From Stygiolobus caldivivus (GTDB lineage Archaea; Thermoproteota; Thermoprotei_A; Sulfolobales; Sulfolobaceae), in NCBI RefSeq assembly GCF_019704315.1, contig NZ_AP024597.1, positions 1 to 64,000 on the forward strand: a stretch of 64,000 bases of DNA, read 5' to 3'. Made by a program: the position numbers and the translations under genes. The notes below the pieces were generated by a model, which was given only the letters and a program-made list of their open reading frames with translations, searched no databases and was not told the DNA's origin. Below, in pieces: positions 52,231-60,954 of the stretch. Every line of letters starts with the position of its first letter. Position 1 is the stretch's first letter.

Positions 52231-52923
52231 CTAGTCATTATTCTCATTAATATTAATTCTAACTAAGTCCTGGACGTTGTTAAGCAGTTCAAGCAAGTCC
52301 CCAAAGTTATTTTTTAAAAATTCTATAATTTGGTTTATAAGGTTTAACGTGTCTCTGTCCTGACCTAACAGTTTGTACCCCAATGATTCGTAGTTTGACG
52401 AATCAAATACGGTTTCTAAAATCTTAAATAAATCACCCCGTTCAGATCTAAGCTCATTAAATGCCTCTTTTATCAAGATCGTTAATCTACCGTGTTCACT
52501 TACATCTTCGTTCAGATCATTTAAAAAAGAAAGAATTCTCCTCTCATCATGACCAATTTTCTTGAAGATTTCCGGGAGATCCGTTATTTTTATGGTTTGT
52601 TTCTCGTCATCTTCATTCAGCCGATTTAAATAGAACGATATAAACATTCTGAGATAACTCGTTTTTAGATTGCTATTTGATAACGATTTGGTTATCAATA
52701 GACCTTGGACTAACGATAATAAGCCTGTAATTATAGTCATGTAGGCTTTTGAAGCTTTTTCAATTGACTGGTGAAGAAAATATATCGAAAAAAATAGCTT
52801 CGAATCACAATCAATAGGTAACTGATCGGTACTGGAGTCGAGGAAATAAACTGCCAGCTTTAAATCATCATTCGAATAGTCAAGTAAAGATTTGCTGTAA
52901 TTATAGACACTGTTCCAGTCCAG
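52231..52923 (-). CDS. HEPN-like helical protein (AbiV-like), apparent CTG start
   Basis: The visible ATG at 52740 starts inside a helix. In the same frame the sequence continues upstream for 61 codons with excellent protein character (DWNSVYNYSKSLLDYSNDDL, then KLFFSIYFLHQSIEKASKAY) to CTG 52921-52923, where a TAG lies 9 bases further upstream. The result is 230 residues. FFSIYFLHQSIEKASKAY and IGHDERRIL resemble HEPN/AbiV-type proteins, which act as abortive-infection RNases. GGGTG lies about 8 bases before the CTG, and the previous gene's stop is 1 base upstream, so translation is coupled. Confidence 0.6.
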   Translation of the reverse strand: MDWNSVYNYSKSLLDYSNDDLKLAVYFLDSSTDQLPIDCDSKLFFSIYFLHQSIEKASKAYMTIITGLLSLVQGLLITKSLSNSNLKTSYLRMFISFYLNRLNEDDEKQTIKITDLPEIFKKIGHDERRILSFLNDLNEDVSEHGRLTILIKEAFNELRSERGDLFKILETVFDSSNYESLGYKLLGQDRDTLNLINQIIEFLKNNFGDLLELLNNVQDLVRININENND

Positions 52924-52924
52924 C

Positions 52925-53380
52925 TTAAATACACCCTAAAGTCCTCTTACCCACATCTATAGCCTTCTTAATTTCATCGGCGGTAAGATGCGGCTTATAA
53001 AATCCCACGTTTACTAAAGCATCGTTATCGCATAGCCAACCTTTTAATACAAGGTAACTCAATGCTTCTAATTCTCCCGGGGTCAGTTCAACTACTATCT
53101 TCATCTTTTCCGCTACTTCACGTTCTTTGTCGGTGAGTTCGTGAGTAGTCTTTAGTTCCTTAACGATATCGGCGTTACTATAATAATCCATAGCTAGACC
53201 CGGAGAATACGGCCCCCTAAGATACTCACTAAAACTGTAACCCAAATTAAGACCCAGCTTTTCCATAATAAATACGTATTTCTGTAATCTGAGCCTGTCC
53301 TCAAACGAGTTCTTCGCGTCCAGTTTGAGGTCTGGTTTAGCATATTTCAGGATTGCCAGAACAACGTCTATACGACCCAT
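52925..53380 (-). CDS. SocA/Panacea (DUF4065)-like protein
   Basis: 151 residues from ATG 53378-53380, preceded by a strong GGGAGGGG Shine-Dalgarno; an earlier ATG would add five residues. The segment FEDRLRLQKYVFIMEKLGLN, then GYSFSEYLRGPYSPGLAMDY fits the SocA/YwgA/Panacea pattern (RxRLQKxxF..Y.F..Y..GPYS). Panacea-type domains are antitoxins for diverse toxins. Here the next gene, one base after its stop, is HEPN-like, suggesting a toxin-antitoxin pair. Assignment is tentative. Confidence 0.6.
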   Translation of the reverse strand: MGRIDVVLAILKYAKPDLKLDAKNSFEDRLRLQKYVFIMEKLGLNLGYSFSEYLRGPYSPGLAMDYYSNADIVKELKTTHELTDKEREVAEKMKIVVELTPGELEALSYLVLKGWLCDNDALVNVGFYKPHLTADEIKKAIDVGKRTLGCI

Positions 53381-53395
53381 GACCCCTCCCCTCAT

Positions 53396-54294
53396 TACCT
53401 CTATAATACATAAATATTATGTTATATTAGTGTTTTACGTGTTAATTAAATTTTTTCGGAGTACGGCAGTAAAAGAACGACTACGTTTCCCTACATCGGT
53501 AAATTATCTTTGTCGAGAATAGTCTAGTTACAGAGGAGGCTGGTGATAATGCCCGAATTTTTTAAAAATACTCAAAGTCTTATTTCATTCAATCTTGATT
53601 ATTATATTTATTGTATTTTAGAAAAATTATTCAAATTATATGATAGATTTCCTATGCCCTAAAGTTTAGGGCATTCTACTTCTTCAAGGAACTCCTTTAC
53701 ATTTTATACTGTCGTAAGTAGGGACTTTCTTCACATGTAGACACGGGAAATCTAATGTAGCATTATCACAATACATTGAGACCTTAAGAATATTAACTCT
53801 ATTCAACTTGATCCTTGGTTCGACAAATTGCATATCAAGACCCAGATCTTATTACAGAGAAATTTTCCCTGTCAGTCTTAACTATAAATACAAGATCCGT
53901 TAGCATCACGTATATTGTAAGCATATACACTCTACTGCCGTATCTGTATCAATTATTTTAAATCTCTCCTCATTTTACTCTAATATGTAAAGTAGTATCA
54001 TTGTTCTTAGTGGCAAACTGTCGAAATAGACGCGTAACTTTCTACCGCCTCCTACAAAAGCTTGTAAACAGTTATTAACTGATCCTATTTACTCAATTCG
54101 GACTTCAAAAAACGCACTTTACTTGTGAGGGCGTCCTTAGCGCGTTCTCGTTCCTCATATAACGAATATGCTCGGTAGGTGTGGTAAACATTAATAATTT
54201 ATTTTAGATAGAAAATATAGAAATGTGTTCTTTGGAAGGGGAGTGATGAGATACAACATCCCTAACGTAGATGGTACTTCGTAAAATAACAGGG
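53396..54294. other. Intergenic region with a 21-base palindrome
   Basis: About 900 bases without a supported gene. It holds the palindrome at 53654-53674. The rest is AT-rich and not recognised. Confidence 0.4.
53654..53674. repeat. Perfect palindrome ATGCCCTAAA-G-TTTAGGGCAT
   Basis: A 10-base perfect inverted repeat with one central base. It could be a hairpin of a mobile-element end (IS200/IS605 type ends have similar ones) or a transcription terminator or operator. No element remains around it. Confidence 0.45.
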
Positions 54295-55188
54295 TTATAC
54301 CCCCGTTACACTGACCGGGATATCTAGCGTCTCGCTTCCCACCAGTGCGGTAATGATGACCTTATATGTTTTTCCCTTTGTTATCTCTAAGGAATCACCG
54401 AAATATATTGAAACTTTTGTTATTGTATTGGGCTTTAGGTAGTCGGGGTTAAACGAGTTAGAATTACGCTTTGTCCCCTCAATTCGGGCAAAAAGCAGTT
54501 TTACCGGTTGTGTAGATAATAACTCTACTATCGCAATACCGTGATAGAAAATATACCCTTGTCCGGTTTGGCGTACCGGGAGTTGTTGAGTAGATCCACT
54601 AGTTGAAGATGAAGTCGTTGGGGTATACTTGGTATTTTTGGCACTCGTCCTCATCGTGTCCCATAACTTTCCCAACCCTTTGTGTGTTAGTACATAACCT
54701 ATAGTCCCTACGAACGGGACTATTGACCCTATTATTATAAGAATCACACCGTTACGTATATCCCCTACGTTATAAATTTTCCCTATTCTCCAAATCGCTA
54801 ACCCAATTAAACTAACCCCCACCGTTATTGAGATTAATCCAATGATTATAAATATCGGAATTAACGGTAACATCGTTAGAATTACTCCCGCATACCATAA
54901 CGTGGTCCCGGTAACCCCACCTTTAGCTTTTAATTCACGAAACCCACAATTAAACACATATACTGAAAATGGAATGAATATCATCGACGCGATAAACTCT
55001 GCAACTATAGCTACAATCAATGAATTAAATAACGAAATCGGAGTAAGAAGAAGTGATATGTAAGATAAAATAGTAGGCATTAATAAAAAGATGTTTATCA
55101 TTGCGATACTAACAAGTGCTGTAGCTATTGCAGCAGATACTGAACCAGCATCCAAATCTAGTAATGCAGAATCTTCATCGCTTACCAT
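54295..55188 (-). CDS. DUF973-type membrane protein
   Basis: 297 residues. At least five membrane helices in residues 15-175 (AAIATALVSIAMINIFLLM, LIVAIVAEFIASMIFIPF, LWYAGVILTMLPLIPIFIII, GLISITVGVSLIGLAIW, GVILIIIGSIVPFVGTIGYV), a Ser/Thr-rich linker (TPTTSSSTSGST), then a beta-rich C-terminal domain beginning GYIFYHGIAIVEL. This layout matches DUF973 of Sulfolobales, of unknown function. A related, broken gene is at 40584-41180. ATG start at 55188. Confidence 0.8.
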   Translation of the reverse strand: MVSDEDSALLDLDAGSVSAAIATALVSIAMINIFLLMPTILSYISLLLTPISLFNSLIVAIVAEFIASMIFIPFSVYVFNCGFRELKAKGGVTGTTLWYAGVILTMLPLIPIFIIIGLISITVGVSLIGLAIWRIGKIYNVGDIRNGVILIIIGSIVPFVGTIGYVLTHKGLGKLWDTMRTSAKNTKYTPTTSSSTSGSTQQLPVRQTGQGYIFYHGIAIVELLSTQPVKLLFARIEGTKRNSNSFNPDYLKPNTITKVSIYFGDSLEITKGKTYKVIITALVGSETLDIPVSVTGV

Positions 55189-56224
55189 TTTATAGAGCTA
55201 GTCTCAACTCCAGATTATAAATGTCACGGAAATGGAATAGGGCAATTTAAAACACAGCGAGTAAATTAAGTTTCAAACATCAGCGAGCGAGCTGCTTCTA
55301 TCCGTTTTAGATTATTTAGTATTAATGGAGATAACATGTCTGAGTAGAAAATGCACACGATTTTGTAAACAATTCAAAGCTATTAGTTTAATGTCGATTT
55401 TATCCGTACATGAGATAACTTCGTATATTGTTAATATTGTCTACGCTAGAAATTACTGGATCGGGAATAGAAATAAAAGATGGATTAAGCTACTAGCAAC
55501 ACTATAATTGTAAGCCTTGTCTTGGATTAAAAGCAACTAGCAGTAGAAACTACTGCGTTTATTTCCTACAACTGTTAAAGAATAGTAAAACGCAAAAACG
55601 CTTGTAGTCCTCCGCTTATTACAGCCGGGTATTCACGCCTTTCTAAGGAATTCCTCAAACTCGACATCAGACCCGTCTTACGCAAACGTACTTTTACTTG
55701 GCTTCCGCGACTGCTACCGGATGAAAGTAGTCCTACTGGTTTTTCCAGGGCTTAACTCTCACGTCAATATCCACGAGGAAATTACGTCAAGGTAGAATAG
55801 CACAGACACATCACGCTGTTCTACCTAATAATTTTTAACTAAACCGGGGAAAATCTGGAGGATTTCATTATAAGCTAACGATAGATATTCTACTACTCGT
55901 GAGCCGTACATATTATCCCGCTTGTTGCAAATTACAAACGCTAGTGTAGCTAAAATAAAAACAACCTTAGTTTTTGGGTCTCTTACCGTAAACTATCCTT
56001 ATAACTTTACTTTGCTCTAACGTGGGGACTCTGTACTCCCCCTTCAGGGACTCTAGTTAGGTCTTAGTCTTCATCTCTGCCCTCATAAACCCTAAAGGGT
56101 GAGAGATTATGTTTCGTAAAGTGTACCTGGTTCATTTTTTGTCATCACTCCGCGACAAGACCCCTCTCCTTAAGTACCTTAGGAATTAAACTCACATTTC
56201 TCTTACTGTGAAGTTCCACTGCTA
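55189..56224. other. Intergenic region
   Basis: About 1 kb. No gene I can support. The last 100 bases (56120-56224, minus) still encode VIAVELHSKRNVSLIPKVLK, in line with the end of the FkbM relic. Confidence 0.4.
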
Positions 56225-56650
56225 TCACCTAAAGTAGTCTAACCACTTAGCACTCTCTTTAATCACTTCACATTTTGTCCTCTCTATATCCATCTTGATT
56301 ACGTTAAATTTACCTAAGGAGTCTGCTGTCGTAGTTTCGACTTCCGCCTCTACTTCTTCACTTATACTACTGCTTACCCCGCTGCCCTTTACCTTGACCT
56401 TCATACTATCGACTCTGTACAAAGCCTAGTTAACCAGTACCACGTTTTTCAAATTATTCAACTCCACGCCCTTCAGCAGTTTAAAAGCCCAAGGTAACGG
56501 TTCTACTGCAACTACTTCCTCTCTTAGCTACCTTCACCATAAAGTAGCCTATAAAGGTCCCAGCGTCGAGGGCAATATCGCCTCCCTTTACCTTTACAGC
56601 AGTTATTCTACTTTCCCTTGGTAATACGAAACACTTGGTATTACTGATAA
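56225..56650 (-). pseudogene. FkbM-family methyltransferase, broken
   Basis: Minus strand fragments in several frames: GGDIALDAGTFIGYFMVKVA (SAM-binding D-x-G), then VVAVEPLPWAFKLLKGVELN, NLKNVVLVN, a TAG, ALYRVDSMKVK, and finally FNVIKMDIERTKCEVI. This is the FkbM pattern (D-x-GA-x-x-G; EP.P....L..N; IKxDxEG). FkbM enzymes O-methylate sugars or other polar groups. One frameshift and one stop break it. It lies beside glycosyltransferases. Confidence 0.75.
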
Positions 56651-56991
56651 AGTTTTTAGGTTTTACGTCCGGTTTATTGAAAAATATGAAGTATTAAAAG
56701 GAGCTGGGCATTACTAAGGGCTAACTCATTATCGGGGAGCTCTCCAGGCTGAAGTGCATGGAGGAGAACTCCTCAGGCCTGTTGAAAATAGTTTAGGTAA
56801 TTCACAGGTCTTATTGAAAATCTTTTAGATACGTTAAAGTAGAATAACTGCTGCCTTTAGACAGCCCACTCACCTACCTTAAAGGTCGAGTAATACACGT
56901 GATCTTTCTCTACCAGAACCTCTGTTGTAGCCCTACCGTAAGCGGACAGCATAATTGATAAATTCTGCTCTTGTAATGTATACGCTTCATG
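56651..56991. other. Intergenic region
   Basis: About 340 bases between the FkbM relic and the GT2 gene. No gene or repeat is recognised. Confidence 0.35.
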
Positions 56992-57756
56992 CTATAAATA
57001 GTACCCTAAAGCAAAAGGAATACCTTTTATCAAGGTAGGTAAAAGGAGCTTCATTTTCTCAGTGGTCGAGAGCCCAGGTCTAGTCTTCCTCTCTTTTATA
57101 ACCCTTTCATATTCTGTGCCCCTCAACAACTTTGCGTTCTTACCATACTTGTACCACTTCCTCATGAAGTGGAAGAGAGTGTCGTCCTCTATGTGGTAAA
57201 CAGCGTTAGGGATAAACTGCACTTTTCCCTTATATAGTTTTAGAACTTCATAATAGGTTATGCTGTCCTCAAAGGCGTGCAGTTTCTCCCTCAAATTGGC
57301 AGGGATATTTTCGTAAGCCTTCAGTAGCAGTTGCCTGTCATACACCCTGGGGATAATTCCTCCGCTAGTCACGGATAGGTTCTCACTCCACTTCTTGTGT
57401 GTTATTTCCCTGTCCAATGACATTAACTTATGGACTACCCCTTTCCCAACAGTGATCTCACCAAGTGCAATGACCTTCTCCTCAAAGGCCTTAAAGTTCT
57501 CTGAAAAATACATGTCAGCGTCAAGGTTAACTATATAATCGCCGTGAGACGCTTTTGCCCCCTCAATCCTAGCAATAAGCCTGCTCCCCTTAACTTGGAT
57601 CACTCTTGCTCCCCCTTTTTCCGCAATTTCAACAGTTCTATCAGAAGAGAAGGAATCTACTACGATAACCTCGTCTGCAACGGAAAGGGCTGACTTAACT
57701 GCAACTTCCACAGTTCTCTCGCTGTTTAACGTCGGAATTACTACGCTTATTTTCAT
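56992..57756 (-). CDS. GT2-family glycosyltransferase
   Basis: 254 residues. MKISVVIPTLNSERTVEVAV, the nucleotide-binding DEVIVVDSFSSDRTVEIAEK and the DxD site YIVNLDADMYFSENF are GT2 hallmarks. There is no C-terminal membrane anchor. Start ATG at 57756. It is in the same orientation as, and 120 bases downstream of, the carbamoyltransferase gene. It would add one sugar to a glycan chain. Confidence 0.92.
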   Translation of the reverse strand: MKISVVIPTLNSERTVEVAVKSALSVADEVIVVDSFSSDRTVEIAEKGGARVIQVKGSRLIARIEGAKASHGDYIVNLDADMYFSENFKAFEEKVIALGEITVGKGVVHKLMSLDREITHKKWSENLSVTSGGIIPRVYDRQLLLKAYENIPANLREKLHAFEDSITYYEVLKLYKGKVQFIPNAVYHIEDDTLFHFMRKWYKYGKNAKLLRGTEYERVIKERKTRPGLSTTEKMKLLLPTLIKGIPFALGYYL

Positions 57757-57876
57757 TTTTATAAACTAACTTAGGAGAATTTAAAAGTTAATCTATAATA
57801 TAGAGGGCCTTTAGTCCAAGATATGATTTTAAGACCTTATACCAGTATAAAGGTTCGCGTTATTTAGATAAAAATT

Positions 57877-59649
57877 TTACCTCTTGTATATTAACCACCC
57901 TTGAATGTACATCGCGTCGAACCCCTTAACTGCAAAACTACGTAGCGCTTCCTGAGGTGTTTCAACTAAGGGCTCGCCGGCGAGGTTAAAGGAAGTGTTC
58001 ATTATGAGACCTTCACCCTTAATGTCTTTGAACGCCTTGATCAAATCATACCAAGTCTTATTCTGATCCCTTGTGACAGTCTGAGGCCTTGCAGTTAAAT
58101 CAACATGACAAGTTACCGGAACTCTCTTACATACTTCTTTGTCCTTATAACGTAACATCAAAATCATGAACTCGTGAGAGACCGGGTCTTTAAAGTAAGT
58201 GCCTTTATCCTCGTCTAGCAAAGACGGTGCCAATGGCCTCCACCACTCCCTACCTTTAATCTCGTTGACCAAACGCCAATACTCCTTCCTAGTTGGGTCC
58301 GCAATAATTGAACGGTTACCGAGTGCCCTAGGGCCTAGTTCAGCCCTACCTTGATACCAAGTTAGGATATAACCCTTGGCAACTAAATCAGCTACAGCAT
58401 TAACGTCCTCACCAACATATTCGGCCTTAAACTTACTATCCTGAACGACCTTCTTAACGGTCTCGTCGTCGTATTCTGGGCCTAGATAAACGTTCCTTAA
58501 TCTCTGTCTTTTCATCTTCCCCCCAAGGACGTGTTCGTAAACGTAAGCTGCAGCACCAACAGGCCCACCGGCATCATTAGCAGCCGGAAAGATAAACACG
58601 TCGTTGAAGATCTTAGCGTAATGCAACTCCATACTAGCTTTAGCGTTTAGTGCTACTCCTCCAGCAAGTGCCACCTTATCCTCACCAGTGTGGTCTTTTG
58701 CCCACTTTGCAGTAGCCAAAACTGCTTCTTCAGTGACCTTTTGAACAGCCCAAGCAACGTTTACAGCGTCTTCATTCAATTCTCCATGAGGATCCCAGAC
58801 TATTTTACCTACTACTTTTTGGGCGATATTCGAATATATTAAATAGGGCTTCACGTGATCCTTTGTTTTTATCATCTTACCATCTGCTATATAAAATGGC
58901 ATATCTCCTTCTGGGTTAATTTTAACAAACTGCTTTAGTTTATCGTAATAGTGTGACATTTTACCATAAGGGGCTAATCCCATACCTTTTCCAGGACCTT
59001 CAAGGAAATTGAAAGATATATGCATCATAATATTCTCGTAAAGATCTCCTAAAGATCCATAGGATGTATGCATAGATAGAACAGGCTCAAATTCTCCATC
59101 CTTAACTTTCCAAATTACTGTCGCCTCATATTCACCAGTGCCGTCTATCGTCATGACTGCTGCTGAACTATAGCCTGAAAAGTAATATGCAGAAGCTGCA
59201 TGAGACAAGTGATGCCTAACAGGATATATTTTGATGTCTGAGGGTACTTCTTCTCCGAGATCTGAAATTGCCTTTCTAATAAGTCTCTTTGCAAGGCATA
59301 CAATATCTGGTCTAGCAAAATTACCTACCAACGACGAAAATTCCGTGTAATTAATAACACTATATGAAAGGAGTTTAACTAATGCTTGCCACGATTTAAG
59401 ATATCTGTATTTCAAATTAAACAACGAAGGGTGCCAATTTATTGCATAAGCGTCCACATCCTTAGGCTTTATTCCTCTCTTTTTCAAGAATTTGAATGCT
59501 TGCTTTAGAGAGTTTAACGGAAGCTCTTCAATTGAGTGCTTATGTCTAGTAAACCTTTCCTCTTCTGTAGCAAAAACTAATTCTCCGTCTTGTATTACAG
59601 CTACAGCATGATCATGGAATATTGGCCAATTAAAGCCTATTACTATCAT
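57877..59649 (-). CDS. Carbamoyltransferase, NodU/CmcH family
   Basis: 590 residues. N-terminal MIVIGFNWPIFHDHAVAVIQ, the metal/substrate site YPVRHHLSHAASAYYFSGYS, and TIDGTGEYEAT; C-terminal GRAELGPRALGNRSIIADP, WWRPLAPSLL and NTSFNLAGEPLVETPQEALR. The family makes carbamoyl-adenylate from carbamoyl phosphate and ATP and transfers the carbamoyl group to a hydroxyl, often on a sugar. Here, next to glycosyltransferases, it probably decorates a surface glycan. Full length. ATG start at 59649. Confidence 0.95.
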   Translation of the reverse strand: MIVIGFNWPIFHDHAVAVIQDGELVFATEEERFTRHKHSIEELPLNSLKQAFKFLKKRGIKPKDVDAYAINWHPSLFNLKYRYLKSWQALVKLLSYSVINYTEFSSLVGNFARPDIVCLAKRLIRKAISDLGEEVPSDIKIYPVRHHLSHAASAYYFSGYSSAAVMTIDGTGEYEATVIWKVKDGEFEPVLSMHTSYGSLGDLYENIMMHISFNFLEGPGKGMGLAPYGKMSHYYDKLKQFVKINPEGDMPFYIADGKMIKTKDHVKPYLIYSNIAQKVVGKIVWDPHGELNEDAVNVAWAVQKVTEEAVLATAKWAKDHTGEDKVALAGGVALNAKASMELHYAKIFNDVFIFPAANDAGGPVGAAAYVYEHVLGGKMKRQRLRNVYLGPEYDDETVKKVVQDSKFKAEYVGEDVNAVADLVAKGYILTWYQGRAELGPRALGNRSIIADPTRKEYWRLVNEIKGREWWRPLAPSLLDEDKGTYFKDPVSHEFMILMLRYKDKEVCKRVPVTCHVDLTARPQTVTRDQNKTWYDLIKAFKDIKGEGLIMNTSFNLAGEPLVETPQEALRSFAVKGFDAMYIQGWLIYKR

Positions 59650-59830
59650 TACATCACATTTATGTGTTTTGTTATATAAATCATAAATATAGAGGAATCA
59701 TCATTAATAATGACGTTATAAATAAGTAAGGTTAAGAAGAAATCGTAAATAGCGGATATTTAGCTAGAATCGTGAAAATAACTATAATTTATATTAGTGT
59801 CTTTAATGTCTAATAAGCATGAATTAATGC

Positions 59831-60856
59831 CTATGTTAAAAGCTTCATAAGCTCATTTACTATTTTATCTTTACCAAATCTATTATACGCACATGTTCTT
59901 ATCTCTTCTCTCATTTTATAGTATTTTTCTTTGTCTAGTGTATATTTGTCATAAAAATCTAAGATTGCTCTAGAAAATTCTTCAGTATTGAACGGTTTTA
60001 CTAATTTTCCATTAATTATATTATCTCTAATTTCTGGCAAATCAAATACGACTACAGGCAAACCGTGGGTTTGTGCTTCAAGCAAAACATATGCAAATGT
60101 TTCAAATCTAGAAGTTAGAATAAATAATGATGCTTTGGCGTACTCCATACGTAAAGTTTCATCATTAACTTTTCCTAGGTATTTAACATTATGCTGACTT
60201 TTTGCAATTTCTTCTATTATTTTCTTTCCTTCTCCATCCCCTATTATATGAAATTCCGCTTTATCTTTAATTCTAGATATTATATCAGCTAACAAATCTA
60301 TCCCTTTATGATAGATATCCAGTCTTCCTACGAATAATACTACAAATTTGCCGCATTTTATAATTTCTGACTTATCAGTGTATATGAAATTAGGAATTAG
60401 AACAACTTTCTTACAACCATTTTTCTCCATTAAGTCCTTATCATACTTATTTAATACGTGAACAATTTCGTGTCTTGCAATATATCTAAATATTTTCCCG
60501 TTAAAGCCATTATCACGTTGGATAAAACCATGAAGGCCAAATATTATTTTTCTCCTCATAATCTTTAAAACAAAGTATATCGGTAAAAAGAACGGAAGTG
60601 CAGGAATATCTACAAAATATATTGATTTGCATTTAAACAATAAAATTATATTTTTAAAATTGGAAAAACTGGGTATAATTAAGTACATTTTACCGAGTTT
60701 TTCAGTTTTGATTAAGTATTGATTTTCAGAAATAGGTTTCGATTTACCAATGTAAAACAAGGAAGTATTAGGAATAGACTTCTGAACTTCTAAAGCCCAT
60801 CTGATTGTCCCGGTTTTGGATTCTACTATATCTCCCTTAACTATAAAACATGCCAC
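59831..60856 (-). CDS. GT4-family glycosyltransferase
   Basis: 341 residues, GT-B fold: KFVVLFVGRLDIYHKGIDLL (nucleotide-sugar domain start), FHIIGDGEGKKIIEEIA and the E-x7-E motif FETFAYVLLEAQTHGLPVVV. No membrane segment beyond a hydrophobic stretch near residue 85. Divergently transcribed from the large membrane protein at 60955, with 98 bases between. It belongs to the same glycan locus. Confidence 0.92.
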   Translation of the reverse strand: MACFIVKGDIVESKTGTIRWALEVQKSIPNTSLFYIGKSKPISENQYLIKTEKLGKMYLIIPSFSNFKNIILLFKCKSIYFVDIPALPFFLPIYFVLKIMRRKIIFGLHGFIQRDNGFNGKIFRYIARHEIVHVLNKYDKDLMEKNGCKKVVLIPNFIYTDKSEIIKCGKFVVLFVGRLDIYHKGIDLLADIISRIKDKAEFHIIGDGEGKKIIEEIAKSQHNVKYLGKVNDETLRMEYAKASLFILTSRFETFAYVLLEAQTHGLPVVVFDLPEIRDNIINGKLVKPFNTEEFSRAILDFYDKYTLDKEKYYKMREEIRTCAYNRFGKDKIVNELMKLLT

Positions 60857-60954
60857 TATAAATATTTCTCTCCATATAATCTTTTAAAAGTTAGCTTAAC
60901 CGTGCGTTAGGACATACCAAAATTTTTATATGTGCTGCAGTTACCCATCTCATA

